Part shown: piece by piece, positions 16,434 to 24,549 of the stretch
How the letters are laid out: each line of letters starts with the position of its first letter
Position numbering within the stretch: position 1 is the stretch's first letter
Origin: Streptomyces roseoviridis
GTDB taxonomy: Bacteria > Actinomycetota > Actinomycetes > Streptomycetales > Streptomycetaceae
Length of the DNA stretch: 64,000 bases
Reading direction: 5' to 3'
Assembly: GCF_039535235.1 (NCBI RefSeq)
Contig: NZ_BAAAWU010000001.1
Coordinates: 5,394,001-5,458,000, forward strand
The notes under the pieces: model-generated
The model's database searches: none
The model's input: only the letters and a program-made list of their open reading frames with translations
Told to the model about the DNA's origin: nothing
Program-made: the position numbers and the translations under genes

Positions 16434-16532
16434 GCCGCTGCCGCCGAGTCGCGCGGCTCGGTGGGCGGCCGACCGCCGGCCCCCGTGAGGCGCCGCCCCT
16501 GTGAGCCGCCGGCCGCTGGGTCCGTGCCCGAG

Positions 16533-16554
16533 CCGGTGGCCGGCCGGCCACCGG
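16533..16554. terminator. Perfect 22-bp palindrome between convergent genes
   Basis: Two 11-nt arms, CCGGTGGCCGG and its complement, abut without a loop, midway between the converging stops at 16433 and 16577. It probably ends transcription from both sides. The remainder of 16434-16576 is GC-rich with no further features. Confidence 0.5.
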
Positions 16555-16576
16555 TGGCGTCGGTGCCGTCGAGGGG

Positions 16577-17629
16577 CTACGAACCCTCCGCCGCCGTCAC
16601 TCCCTGGAGCCGGCCCACGACCACGACCCCGTCGGCCCTCGTCCCCGCCGGCTTCACCAGGACCGACTGGCTGGACACCCAGCGCTTGGTGACCGTGCTC
16701 TTGATCTCGCCGGTCATCAGGGCCTTCACGTCCGGGCCGACCTTCGGGCGGTAGCCGGGCGCGGCCGTCTGCCGCTCGTAATAGCGGGTGGCGAAGAAGA
16801 CCAGCGCCCCGCCGTCCTCCGTCGCCAGACCGAGCGGTGCGAAGTCCCCGCTGCTCTCGGGCTGGTCGACGTACTGGGTGACGAGCCCGGGCCGGTTGGC
16901 GGCCTTCTGCCGCTCGGCCCGCCACTCGGTGGTGTGCGGGCCCGCCGCGAACGGGCCGGCCTGCCCGTCCTTCAGGAAGGCCGCGTACCGCTCGCCGAGG
17001 TCCTCGGGCGCCACCGCCAGATCGCCGGTGTCCGGGGCGACCGGCACCGCGTACCCCGCCTCGGTCCGGAACGCCGGGACCTCGTCCGGGGTCAGGATCG
17101 ACAGGTACGCGACCTCCCACGGCTCGGCGGCACTGCCCTTCAGGAAGACCAGCACCCAGCGGTTGTCGCCCGCGCCCCGATCGGTGTCCCGGTTGGAATC
17201 GGTGTCGGCGACGAACCAGCGCGGCCAGCCGGCCTTGCGGGGTATCACGAACTTCGGGTCGGTGAGCTCCAGAGGCTGGTGCTCCGGGTTGCCGCCGGGG
17301 TTCGTGACCTGCCGGGACCGGAGGCCCGCCTGGTTGATCTCCCCGAGGGCGCCGGTGACGTGTTCGGCGTCGAGCGCCGGGTCGTACGCCTTGTCGGCCT
17401 TGTTGAAGGCGTCCGTGAAGCCCTTCAGGGCCTGCTGCGCCTCGGCCGGTGTCGCCGCCGGGATCAGCTCCCGCTCGCCGTGCACCGTCACGCACCCGCT
17501 CGCGGTCAGCGCCAGCACGGACGCGGTCGCCGCGACGAGGAGCGTGCGAGCCGCCCGGCTCCGCCCGCCCCGCGTCCGCCCGGCCCGCGTCGGCCCGATC
17601 CGCCTCAGCCCCAGCCCCAGCCTTCTCAT
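16577..17629 (-). CDS. Hypothetical lipoprotein, 350 aa
   Basis: An exported, lipid-anchored protein. A basic N-terminus is followed by a hydrophobic helix and the lipobox LTASGC (acylated Cys46). The mature part starts with a soluble helical stretch (EAQQALKGFTDAFNKADKAY) and has two similar alpha/beta halves containing WEVAYLSILT and GALVFFATRYYERQ. I know of similar Streptomyces proteins of unknown role and cannot name one. An internal arginine-rich start region leaves the true first methionine slightly uncertain; ATG 17629 gives the longest signal peptide. The gene is divergent from 17837. Confidence 0.82.
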   Translation of the reverse strand: MRRLGLGLRRIGPTRAGRTRGGRSRAARTLLVAATASVLALTASGCVTVHGERELIPAATPAEAQQALKGFTDAFNKADKAYDPALDAEHVTGALGEINQAGLRSRQVTNPGGNPEHQPLELTDPKFVIPRKAGWPRWFVADTDSNRDTDRGAGDNRWVLVFLKGSAAEPWEVAYLSILTPDEVPAFRTEAGYAVPVAPDTGDLAVAPEDLGERYAAFLKDGQAGPFAAGPHTTEWRAERQKAANRPGLVTQYVDQPESSGDFAPLGLATEDGGALVFFATRYYERQTAAPGYRPKVGPDVKALMTGEIKSTVTKRWVSSQSVLVKPAGTRADGVVVVGRLQGVTAAEGS

Positions 17630-17836
17630 CGGTCTCGGTCGCCTTCTGCTTCTCCACCCGCCTGGACGGACCCGACCCTACCGGGGCCGGCGTCAGCGCG
17701 AGCGCCGGGACCGGACAGCGCGCCCGCACCGTGACCCGAAGGACCGTCGGACCGGGCCGGCCGCGGCCCACGCCTGCCGCGGCACGCGCCGGACGCCGCC
17801 CGACGGACCGCGCGGCCGCCGCGCCAGCGTGCGGTC

Positions 17837-18640
17837 ATGCGCCGAGACACGCCGTCCGGGTCCCTCTTCCTCACCGACGCCGGCCCGGCCCGACTCCCGG
17901 ACCTGCGCATGGAGATGACCGACGGCCGCAGGATGCTGCTCCGCCAGGCCGGCCGGCCGGTCCTCCTCGCGCGGGTCGACCAGGACCACGGCGGTGTGAC
18001 CGTCCACCGCCGCGAGGGCTACCGCTCGCCCCTGCCGCCGCTGACCGCCGCCGAGGCCCGGCGCGGCCCCGACTGGCGGCACCGGTTCGCCGGCGACCTG
18101 GAGCGGGTGGAGCGGGGCCCGCTCCACGCGGGCCGGTGGCTCCTCGCGGAGCGGCGGGTCTTCCCCCCGTACGTCTGGCGGGGCGACCTCGTGCGCGACT
18201 GGCCGACGGCCCACCTCGACTGGAACGACGGCTGGAACGGCGTCCTGCCGCTGCGCCCCCTCTCCGCACCCGGTGACCCGCGCGTGAAGGCGTACCGCCG
18301 TCAGGCGCGCGAGGGCGTCCTGCCGCCCGTGCTGCTGTGGTGGCTCTCGCCGTTCGACGGCTGGGCGGTCCTCGACGGCCACGACCGGGCCGTCGCCGCC
18401 CTCGCCGAGGGCCGCGACCCCGACACGGTCGTCCTGGTGAGGGTCGAGGACGAGTCGGAGGTCGCCCGGCGGGCCGCCGACCTGCTCGGCCGCCACGAGG
18501 ACCTGCGCGCGCGGACCCTCCCGGGCCGCCGCCGTCCGGGCCGTCTCCGAGGCCGTCGGCTCCCTGCCGTACGACGAAGCCCGCACGCGCGCGTGGCCGA
18601 TTCCCGGCGGACCAGCCGAATGGGACGCCTGGATGCTTGA
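17837..18640 (+). CDS. Hypothetical protein, apparently frameshifted near its 3' end
   Basis: A soluble protein with regions such as WNDGWNGVLPLRPLS and PVLLWWLSPFDGWAVLDGHD that look like a conserved domain I cannot name. Up to about residue 225 the frame has strong GC3 bias. From about 18510 it turns into arginine-rich text with rare codons (CGA, GTA, CCT), while a neighbouring frame takes over as a normal coding stretch to a TGA at 18666-18668. The annotated stop at 18640 is therefore probably not the ancestral one. A one-base insertion in the GCGCGCGG tract (about 18507-18514) would explain this; so would a sequencing error. Confidence 0.6.
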   Translation: MRRDTPSGSLFLTDAGPARLPDLRMEMTDGRRMLLRQAGRPVLLARVDQDHGGVTVHRREGYRSPLPPLTAAEARRGPDWRHRFAGDLERVERGPLHAGRWLLAERRVFPPYVWRGDLVRDWPTAHLDWNDGWNGVLPLRPLSAPGDPRVKAYRRQAREGVLPPVLLWWLSPFDGWAVLDGHDRAVAALAEGRDPDTVVLVRVEDESEVARRAADLLGRHEDLRARTLPGRRRPGRLRGRRLPAVRRSPHARVADSRRTSRMGRLDA

Positions 18641-18668
18641 ATTCCGCCATGAACACGACGGTCACTGA
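18513..18668 (+). pseudogene. Displaced 3' coding part of the gene at 17837
   Basis: This 52-codon frame has Streptomyces-like codon use and reads AAAVRAVSEAVGSLPYDEA, then RTRAWPIPGGPAEWDAWMLE, ending at TGA 18666-18668. It lacks a start of its own. Its end overlaps the phzF-like start (18649) by 20 nt, as expected of translationally coupled genes. It fits as the original C-terminus of the preceding gene. Confidence 0.6.
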
Positions 18669-19317
18669 CATCGACGTCCTGCGGGTCTTCTGCGCCGGCG
18701 ACGGCCGGCACGGCAACGCCCTCGGTGTCGTACGCGACGGGCGGACGCACCCGGACGAGGCCGCCCGGCAGGCGCTCGCCAAGGAACTCGGCTTCAGCGA
18801 GACCGTGTTCGTGGACGACCCGGAACGCGGGACCGTCGACATCTACACGCCCGGACTCCGGCTGCCCTTCGCCGGCCACCCGCTGGTCGGGGCGGCCTGG
18901 CTGCTCGACCTGGAGGTGGTCTGTCCGCCGGTCGGGGAGGTGTGGGTGCGCGGGGACGGCGAGTTCACCTGGATCGAGGCCCGCGCCGAATGGGCCCCGC
19001 CGCGCACCCTGCGCCAGTACGCCTCCGCCGCCGAGGTGGAGGCCCTGGAGGTGCCGGAACCCGGCGAGTGGGTCTACGCCTGGGCCTGGGAGGAGGAGGC
19101 CGCGGGCCGTGTGCGGGCCCGGGCCTTCCCGGGGCGCGGCGACGGCATCGACGAGGACGAGGCGACGGGCGCGGCGGCGCTGCTGCTCACGGCGCAGCTG
19201 GGCCGGGCCCTCAACATCACCCAGGGCCGGGGCTCGCAGCTGCTCACCGCCCCCGGCCCCGACGGCATCGTCGAACTCGGCGGCAGGGTCCGCCTGGAGC
19301 GGACCCTCGCCCTGTGA
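18649..19317 (+). CDS. PhzF-family phenazine biosynthesis/isomerase protein
   Basis: A 222-residue member of the PhzF/diaminopimelate epimerase-like fold. Landmarks are the N-terminal LRVFCAGDGRHGNALGVV, KELGFSETVFVDD with the family glutamate, GLRLPFAGHPLVGAAWLL and the C-terminal DEDEATGAAALLL. It is shorter than typical PhzF (about 280-300), with a compact middle, so it may be a divergent subgroup. PhzF proteins isomerise cyclic or open-chain substrates; no phenazine genes are nearby, so the substrate is unknown. The start overlaps the frameshifted upstream frame. Its stop lies 3 bp from that of the converging heme oxygenase gene. Confidence 0.82.
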   Translation: MNTTVTDIDVLRVFCAGDGRHGNALGVVRDGRTHPDEAARQALAKELGFSETVFVDDPERGTVDIYTPGLRLPFAGHPLVGAAWLLDLEVVCPPVGEVWVRGDGEFTWIEARAEWAPPRTLRQYASAAEVEALEVPEPGEWVYAWAWEEEAAGRVRARAFPGRGDGIDEDEATGAAALLLTAQLGRALNITQGRGSQLLTAPGPDGIVELGGRVRLERTLAL

Positions 19318-19320
19318 CCC

Positions 19321-19992
19321 TCAGGCGGCGCTGAGCGGGAACTCGGCGGCCAGCTCGCGGAACACCGCCCCGTTGAAGTCGAAGGCCCGCTTGCACTCGT
19401 CGACGATGCGCTGCTTCTCCAGGTCGTCGGCGTTCACCCGGTCGAGCAGCTCCCGGTAGGTCCGCTTGAAGGCGGCCGGGTTGGGGATCGCGTCGAAGAC
19501 GTAGAACCGCACGCCGTCGCCCTTGCGCGCGAAGCCCCAGGTCCGCTCCACCCGGTCACGGATGATCTGACCGCCCGACAGGTCTCCCAGATAGCGGGTG
19601 TAGTGGTGCGCCACATAACCGGCCGGCCAGTCCCGGGCGCACTCGGCGACCCGCGCCGCGTACGCCTCCGTCGCCGGCAGGGCGGAGAGACCGGCGCGCC
19701 AGCCGGGGCCGCGCAGATGGGCGAGGTCCCGCTCCAGGGCGGCCGTGCGGAACAGCTCCGGCCGTATGAACGGTCCGGCGACCGGGTCGCTCCGCAGGGC
19801 CTCGGCACCGTCCTCCAGGGCCCGGTACACGAACCAGAGCTGCTCCGTGTAGCGCGCGTAGGCGTCGACGGCCAGACGTCCGCCGAGGAGGTCGCTCATG
19901 AACGTGGACGACTCCGCTTCCGTGTGCTGCTCGTGCGAGGCGGTGCGGATGAGCGTCGAGAAGGGCGTGTCCGGCGTGTCCACCGTGTCCAA
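19321..19992 (-). CDS. Heme oxygenase (biliverdin-producing, HmuO-like)
   Basis: A 223-residue all-helical enzyme that opens heme to biliverdin, CO and iron. The proximal histidine is in TASHEQHTEAESSTFM, and the distal glycine-rich helix is HHYTRYLGDLSGGQII. The C-terminal FDFNGAVFRELA helix is also typical. I prefer the TTG at 19992 because GGAGG lies 6 nt upstream; the first in-frame ATG (20028) would add 12 residues and lies 13 bp from the iron box. An 18-bp DtxR/DmdR-type operator (20041-20058) suggests derepression under iron starvation, when heme iron is salvaged. Confidence 0.92.
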   Translation of the reverse strand: MDTVDTPDTPFSTLIRTASHEQHTEAESSTFMSDLLGGRLAVDAYARYTEQLWFVYRALEDGAEALRSDPVAGPFIRPELFRTAALERDLAHLRGPGWRAGLSALPATEAYAARVAECARDWPAGYVAHHYTRYLGDLSGGQIIRDRVERTWGFARKGDGVRFYVFDAIPNPAAFKRTYRELLDRVNADDLEKQRIVDECKRAFDFNGAVFRELAAEFPLSAA

Positions 19993-20040
19993 GGCATGCC
20001 TCCGGGACCGTAGGGGGTCGGGAACCATGACGATCCTGCG

Positions 20041-20058
20041 ACTTAGGCATACCTAAGT
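20041..20058. promoter_or_regulatory. DtxR/DmdR-type iron box upstream of heme oxygenase
   Basis: ACTTAGGCATACCTAAGT is a palindrome with two non-matching central positions, very close to the TTAGG...CCTAA iron box recognised by DmdR1/IdeR/DtxR with Fe(II). It lies where the promoter of the heme oxygenase gene should be, so holo-repressor would block it when iron is plentiful. It also lies about 48 bp beyond the 3' end of map, which it is unlikely to affect. Confidence 0.82.
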
Positions 20059-20105
20059 CAATGGTTCCCGACTGCCTGTCGGTAAGACGCTACCCCGCCC
20101 GGTCG

Positions 20106-20963
20106 TCAGGGCAACGTGAGGATCTCGGCCCCGGTCTCCGTCACCACGAGCGTGTGCTCGAACTGGGCGGTCCGCTTGCGGTCCTTGGTCACCACGGTCC
20201 AGCCGTCGTCCCACATGTCGTACTCGTGCGTGCCGAGCGTCAGCATCGGCTCGATCGTGAAGGTCATGCCCGGCTGCATCACCGTGGTGTGGTGCGGGGA
20301 GTCGTAGTGGGGAATGATCAGCCCGGAGTGGAAGGACGAGTTGATGCCGTGCCCCGTGAAGTCCCGCACGACGCCGTAGCCGAAGCGCTTGGCGTACGAC
20401 TCGATGACCCGGCCGATGATGTTGACCTGGCGGCCCGGCTTGACCGCCTTGATCGCCCGGTTCAGGGACTCCCGCGTCCGCTCGACGAGCAGCCGGGACT
20501 CCTCGTCGACGTCGCCGCAGAGGTAGGTGGCGTTGTTGTCGCCGTGGACGCCGTGGATGTACGCCGTGACGTCCAGGTTCACGATGTCGCCGTCCTTCAG
20601 GACGGTCGAGTCGGGGATGCCGTGGCAGATGACCTCGTTGACCGAGGAGCACAGCGACTTCGGGAAGCCCCGGTAGCCGAGCGTGGACGGGTAGGCCCCG
20701 TGGTCGCACATGTACTCGTGGGCGACCCGGTCCAGCTCGTCCGTGGTGACACCCGGCGCGATGTGCTTGGCGGCCTCCTCCATCGCCCGCGCGGCGATGC
20801 GGCCGGCGATCCGCATCCGCTCGATGGTGTCGGAGTCCTGCACCTCGGGGCCGGAGTACGGCGTGGGAGCGGGCTTTCCGACGTACTCGGGGCGGCGGAT
20901 GGACCCCGGAACGGAACGGTGGGGGGAGAGCTCCCCCGGTACGAGAAGCGACTGGCCAGACAT
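20106..20963 (-). CDS. map: Methionine aminopeptidase, type I
   Basis: A 285-residue pita-bread metallopeptidase removing N-terminal methionine from nascent proteins. The metal ligands are recognisable: VNLDVTAYIHGVHGDNNATY (two Asp), the histidine of FTGHGI, and glutamates in FTIEPML and QFEHTL. The first 40 residues are an extension seen in actinobacterial MetAP-c, including a PxxP-rich SVPGSIRRPEYVGKPAPTP. The start is ATG 20963; TAGACT (20971-20976 on minus) lies 7 nt upstream, so it is probably leaderless. It is separated by 58 bp from the divergent small-protein gene at 21022. Confidence 0.95.
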   Translation of the reverse strand: MSGQSLLVPGELSPHRSVPGSIRRPEYVGKPAPTPYSGPEVQDSDTIERMRIAGRIAARAMEEAAKHIAPGVTTDELDRVAHEYMCDHGAYPSTLGYRGFPKSLCSSVNEVICHGIPDSTVLKDGDIVNLDVTAYIHGVHGDNNATYLCGDVDEESRLLVERTRESLNRAIKAVKPGRQVNIIGRVIESYAKRFGYGVVRDFTGHGINSSFHSGLIIPHYDSPHHTTVMQPGMTFTIEPMLTLGTHEYDMWDDGWTVVTKDRKRTAQFEHTLVVTETGAEILTLP

Positions 20964-20970
20964 GTCAGCG

Positions 20971-20976
20971 AGTCTA
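20971..20976 (-). promoter_or_regulatory. -10 box of map, leaderless
   Basis: On the minus strand TAGACT, then 7 nt, then the map ATG. There is no Shine-Dalgarno. Confidence 0.5.
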
Positions 20977-21021
20977 ACGACCGCGTCTGGGGCAGCATGG
21001 TGACGGAGGAAGGAGCCGAGG

Positions 21022-21252
21022 ATGGCCCTGTTCAAGAGGCGTACGGCGGGCAAGCCGGGCGAGTGGTACTACTGCCTGCAGCACCAGAAGGTCGAGGAGG
21101 GCCCCGAGTGCCCGGCCAAGAACCGCTTCGGCCCCTACGCCAGCCGTGAGGAGGCCGCCCACGCCATGGAGACCGCGAAGGAGCGGAACCTGGAGTGGGA
21201 GACGGACCCGCGCTGGCACGACAAGCCGGGCCAGGACGAGACCCCGGACTAG
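21022..21252 (+). CDS. Small conserved actinobacterial protein, SPOR-like repeat
   Basis: A 76-residue cytosolic protein with no membrane segment. WYYCLQHQKVEEGPECPAKN carries two cysteines, and FGPYASREEAAHAMETAKER resembles the sporulation-related repeat that binds peptidoglycan when exported, although no export signal is present. The C-terminus is rich in W, D and R (EWETDPRWHD). GGAAGGAG precedes ATG 21022. Similar small proteins sit beside map in other Streptomyces as I recall; the role is unknown. Confidence 0.82.
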   Translation: MALFKRRTAGKPGEWYYCLQHQKVEEGPECPAKNRFGPYASREEAAHAMETAKERNLEWETDPRWHDKPGQDETPD

Positions 21253-21346
21253 GGCCGGGACGAGACCCCGGACGGGGCTGGGGACGACGGGCCGCGGGCC
21301 GTGAGCCTTGGAGCGCGGGCCCGGGTCCCGTTTCGACGGGCGGGCG

Positions 21347-22771
21347 TCAGGCCGACGGATGCCGGGTCTCCCGCCCGGCATCCGGCCCGGTCTCCTGCCC
21401 CGCATCCGGTCCGGCATCCGGCCGGGTCTCCCGCCCCGCATCCGGTCCGGCTTCCGGCCGGGTCTCCCGCCCCCCATCCGGTCCGGCATCCGGCCGGGCC
21501 TCGCGCCGCGCGTCCTGCTGGGCCTTGCGCCGCAGGGCGTCCGCGTCCGTCGTGGCGTCGTACGCGAGCAGTTTCGGCAGCGCCAGGCACAGCAGCCCCA
21601 CCGACGCCACGCACGCGACCCCACCGGACCAGATCGCCGCGCGGGTCCCCGTCCAGCCGGCCACCCCGCCCGCCCGCAGCTGGCCGAGCTGCGGGCCGAC
21701 GCTGTACGAGAGCACCTCGATGCCCGCGAGCCGCCCGCGCAGCTCCTCCGGGATCGTCTGGTTCCAGATCGTCGACCGGCCGAGCCCGCTCAGCATGTCG
21801 CCGGCGCCCGCGACGGCCAGGCACAGCAGCACCGCCCACACGTTCGTGAACCAGCCCGCCGCCGCGATGGCGAGCCCCCAGCCGGTCGCCCCGGCCACCA
21901 CCAGCAGACCGTGCCGCCGCACCCGCGAGGTCCAGCCGCTCGTCAGCCCGAGCACGAGCGAGCCCACCGACCCGGCCGCGTACATCAGGCCCAGCGACCA
22001 CTCGGCGTCCAGGTCGTCCGCGAGGAACGGGAAAATCGTGTTCGGGAAGGCGAAGAACATCGCCGCCAGATCGACCGCGTACGTGCCGAGCAGCACCGGC
22101 CGCGACCACGCGTACCGCGCGCCCTCGGCGATGCCGCGCAGCGACGGCTTGTCCGCGTCGTGCGCGGGCGGCGCGGGCGACAGCCCCCGGCACAGCAGCA
22201 CCGACAGCACGTAGCCGCCCAGCGTCACCCCGTAGGCCGCCGCGTGCCCCGCGTACGCCACGACCAGGCCCGCGAGCGCCGGGCCCGCGATCGACCCGAG
22301 CTGCCAGCGCAGCGAATTGAGCGCCGCGGCCGCCGTCTGCTGCTCGTGCGGCACGATCCGGGCCAGCAGCGAGTCGAGTGCCGGCCGCTGCAGCCCCGCC
22401 AGGGCCGAGACCCCGGCGGCCACCCCGTACAGCGGCCACAGCAGCGGGCTCGGCAGCAGCGCGTTCACGAGCAGGACCAGGGCCAGCAGGCCGAGGCCCG
22501 CCTCGGTCGCGACGATCACCTTCCGCCGGTCCACCGCGTCCGCGAGCGCCCCGCCGTACAGCCCGAACACCACCAGCGGCACGAGCTCCACGGCCCCCAT
22601 CACCCCGACGGCGAACGGCGAGCCGGTCAGCTCCTTGATCTGGAGCGGCAGCGCCACCAGCGCCATGAACGAGGCGAAGACGGTGACGAGCCCCTGCACC
22701 CACAGCAGCCGGAAGTCACGAGAGGAGCGCCAGGGCGCGAGATCGGGCAGCAGGGGGGCGAGGCGGTTCAC
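21347..22771 (-). CDS. MFS transporter (EntS-like) with a repetitive C-terminal tail
   Basis: A 474-residue major facilitator with about twelve membrane helices up to residue 415. LYGGALADAVDRRKVIV is the motif A loop; EVLSYSVGPQLGQLRAG and the general shape match the enterobactin exporter/MFS_3 group. It may export a siderophore or drug, but no siderophore genes are nearby. The last 50 residues are a hydrophilic, cytosolic repeat of about GRETRPDAGPDA encoded by a DNA repeat. ATG 22771 opens the first helix (RDFRLLWVQGLV) at normal distance. Confidence 0.85.
   Translation of the reverse strand: MNRLAPLLPDLAPWRSSRDFRLLWVQGLVTVFASFMALVALPLQIKELTGSPFAVGVMGAVELVPLVVFGLYGGALADAVDRRKVIVATEAGLGLLALVLLVNALLPSPLLWPLYGVAAGVSALAGLQRPALDSLLARIVPHEQQTAAAALNSLRWQLGSIAGPALAGLVVAYAGHAAAYGVTLGGYVLSVLLCRGLSPAPPAHDADKPSLRGIAEGARYAWSRPVLLGTYAVDLAAMFFAFPNTIFPFLADDLDAEWSLGLMYAAGSVGSLVLGLTSGWTSRVRRHGLLVVAGATGWGLAIAAAGWFTNVWAVLLCLAVAGAGDMLSGLGRSTIWNQTIPEELRGRLAGIEVLSYSVGPQLGQLRAGGVAGWTGTRAAIWSGGVACVASVGLLCLALPKLLAYDATTDADALRRKAQQDARREARPDAGPDGGRETRPEAGPDAGRETRPDAGPDAGQETGPDAGRETRHPSA
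21363..21505. repeat. 36-bp minisatellite inside the MFS gene tail
   Basis: About four imperfect units of a 36-nt sequence encode repeats of GRETRPDAGPDA. The unit length is a multiple of 3, so copy-number changes would keep the reading frame. Confidence 0.7.
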
Positions 22772-22825
22772 GAGGGGCCATGCTCGGCTCGCCCGTGCGT
22801 GCGCGGCAACCGAATTACGGGGCGC

Positions 22826-23431
22826 TCACCACCGGGGCGGCGGCGGTGCCGTCAGATGGTCCGCGAGGCGCGAGAGGCGGTCGCGCAGCCTCAGCCGGCC
22901 GCGCGGCACGGCCGGCAGGCAGTTCTCGCCGGTCGCCGCGCTCACCAGGTGCTGGACGGTGTCGAGGTCGACCTCCGCGTCCGCCGGCACCGTCAGCGTC
23001 TCGTGGGCGAGGCCGAGCAGCTCGGTGTCCCCGGTGTCCAGGGACAGCACCGTCGCGCCGGCGCGACGGGCGTCGTGGACCCGTTCGAGGAGCCCGTCGT
23101 CGGGCCGCGCGGGCGCGACCATCAGCAGCGTCTCCCCGCGCCCCGCCGACTCGATCCGGCCGAGGCCGACCGCCAGATGCGCCGGATCGCCCGGCCGCGC
23201 CCGGTGCCGGACCAGCGTCGGGGCGAGCTCGGGCCGGCCCGACCAGGCCGACTCGTCCACGAGGTGCGCGGCCAGGTGCCAGGGCTCGTACTCCGGCGTA
23301 CCGACGAGCAGCAGCCCGCCGCCGTGCGAGACGACGGAGGAGCGCAGCGAGCCCGCGAAGCGGCGGGCGGCGGCCGGCCACTCCGTACCGGCGAGGACCT
23401 CACGCAGCAGTGCGACACGAACGGCGTCCAT
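22826..23431 (-). CDS. Hypothetical protein, SIS-like (phosphosugar-binding) fold
   Basis: A 201-residue cytosolic protein. The central part reads like a SIS domain: VVSHGGGLLLVGTPEYEP, then GETLLMVAPARPDDGLLERV, followed by RRAGATVLSLDTGDTELLG. SIS domains bind sugar phosphates in isomerases and regulators, but the family is not certain and the serine-glycine loop is not canonical. ATG 23431 is preceded by no clear RBS. The gene is divergent from the F420 reductase gene with about 100 bp between. Confidence 0.65.
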   Translation of the reverse strand: MDAVRVALLREVLAGTEWPAAARRFAGSLRSSVVSHGGGLLLVGTPEYEPWHLAAHLVDESAWSGRPELAPTLVRHRARPGDPAHLAVGLGRIESAGRGETLLMVAPARPDDGLLERVHDARRAGATVLSLDTGDTELLGLAHETLTVPADAEVDLDTVQHLVSAATGENCLPAVPRGRLRLRDRLSRLADHLTAPPPPRW

Positions 23432-23519
23432 GGAGCCGCATGGTGCCCCGGACGGACCCGCGCAGACCGGCGTTCGACGCGGACTCACCCGTACGGGCGT
23501 CCCCGGAGCGACCGGCCAG

Positions 23520-23525
23520 TAATGT
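23520..23525 (+). promoter_or_regulatory. -10 box of the F420 reductase gene, leaderless
   Basis: TAATGT followed by 7 nt and ATG 23533, with no Shine-Dalgarno. It supports the choice of start. Confidence 0.5.
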
Positions 23526-23532
23526 CGGGGCC

Positions 23533-24237
23533 ATGACTTCCTCCACCACCGCACCGCAGGCCGCCCCCAAGGACCCCTGGGACCTCCCCGACGTCTCCGG
23601 ACTCGTCGTCGGCGTCCTCGGCGGCACCGGCGACCAGGGCCGCGGCCTCGCCTACCGGCTCGCCAAGGCCGGCCAGAAGGTGATCATCGGCTCCCGCGCC
23701 GCGGACCGCGCGCAGGCCGCGGCGGCCGAGCTCGGCCTCGGCGTCGAGGGCGCCGACAACGCCGAGTGCGCCCGCCGCAGCGACGTCGTCATCGTGGCCG
23801 TGCCGTGGGACGGGCACGCCCAGACCCTGGAGTCGCTGCGCGGGGAACTCGCCGGCAAGATCGTCGTGGACTGCGTCAACCCGCTCGGCTTCGACAAGAA
23901 GGGCGCCTACGCGCTCAAGCCGGAGGAGGGCTCCGCCGCCGAGCAGGCCGCCGCGCTGCTCCCGGACTCGCGGGTCACCGCCGCCTTCCACCACCTGTCG
24001 GCGGTCCTCCTCCAGGACGCCTCGATCGACGAGATCGACACCGACGTGATGGTCCTCGGCGAGGTCCGCGCCGACGTCGAGATCGTGCAGGCCCTCGCCG
24101 GCCGCATCCCCGGCATGCGGGGCGTCTTCGCGGGCCGGCTGCGCAACGCCCACCAGGTGGAGTCGCTGGTCGCCAACCTGATCTCGGTGAACCGCCGCTA
24201 CAAGGCCCACGCGGGCCTGCGCGTCACGGACGTCTGA
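23533..24237 (+). CDS. npdG: NADPH-dependent F420 reductase (F420:NADP oxidoreductase)
   Basis: A 234-residue two-layer Rossmann protein. The NADP loop is VGVLGGTGDQGRGLAYRLA, and SRAADRAQAAA supplies the basic residues for the 2' phosphate. VIVAVPWDGHAQTL, VVDCVNPLGF and AFHHLSAVLL match FNO enzymes, which move hydride between NADPH and cofactor F420. This feeds the many F420-dependent reductases of actinomycetes. The protein ends with a short helix NRRYKAHAGLRVTD. Confidence 0.9.
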   Translation: MTSSTTAPQAAPKDPWDLPDVSGLVVGVLGGTGDQGRGLAYRLAKAGQKVIIGSRAADRAQAAAAELGLGVEGADNAECARRSDVVIVAVPWDGHAQTLESLRGELAGKIVVDCVNPLGFDKKGAYALKPEEGSAAEQAAALLPDSRVTAAFHHLSAVLLQDASIDEIDTDVMVLGEVRADVEIVQALAGRIPGMRGVFAGRLRNAHQVESLVANLISVNRRYKAHAGLRVTDV

Positions 24238-24357
24238 GCCCGGGGCGGAGCGGCACGCAGGGCCGGACCTCCGAGCCGGTAGCGGTCGCGAAAGGGGCAT
24301 GGGGGACACTGGACGGGCACCAGCAGCCGTACCGGTACCGGACAGGAGCCGACCCCC

Positions 24358-24525
24358 ATGCCCCGCCTTGCCCTCTACGCCCTCGCCGTCTGCGCCCTCG
24401 CCGTCGTGGCGGCCGTCGTCTCCTTCGCCCAGGGCAGCTGGCTGGGCGTGGTGTGGGTGCTCTTCGCCGGCCTGTCCTCGAACATGGCCTGGTACTACGT
24501 CAAGCGCGGCCGCACCACCTCCTGA
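24358..24525 (+). CDS. Small membrane protein, 55 aa
   Basis: A short gene encoding two hydrophobic segments (residues 3-24 and 28-42, LYALAVCALAVVAAVVSF and GVVWVLFAGLSSNMAWYYV) and a positive C-terminus KRGRTTS. Codon use is typical. AGGAG lies 9 nt upstream of ATG 24358. It is probably a two-pass inner-membrane protein of unknown role. The IS630 remnant begins about 25 bp after its stop. Confidence 0.7.
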   Translation: MPRLALYALAVCALAVVAAVVSFAQGSWLGVVWVLFAGLSSNMAWYYVKRGRTTS

Positions 24526-24549
24526 CCGGACCGATCCGGAAGGATCGGT

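Noticed and set aside
18649..19317. Phenazine biosynthetic cluster around the phzF-like gene
   Set aside because: No other phz genes are adjacent; PhzF-like proteins are common with unrelated roles.
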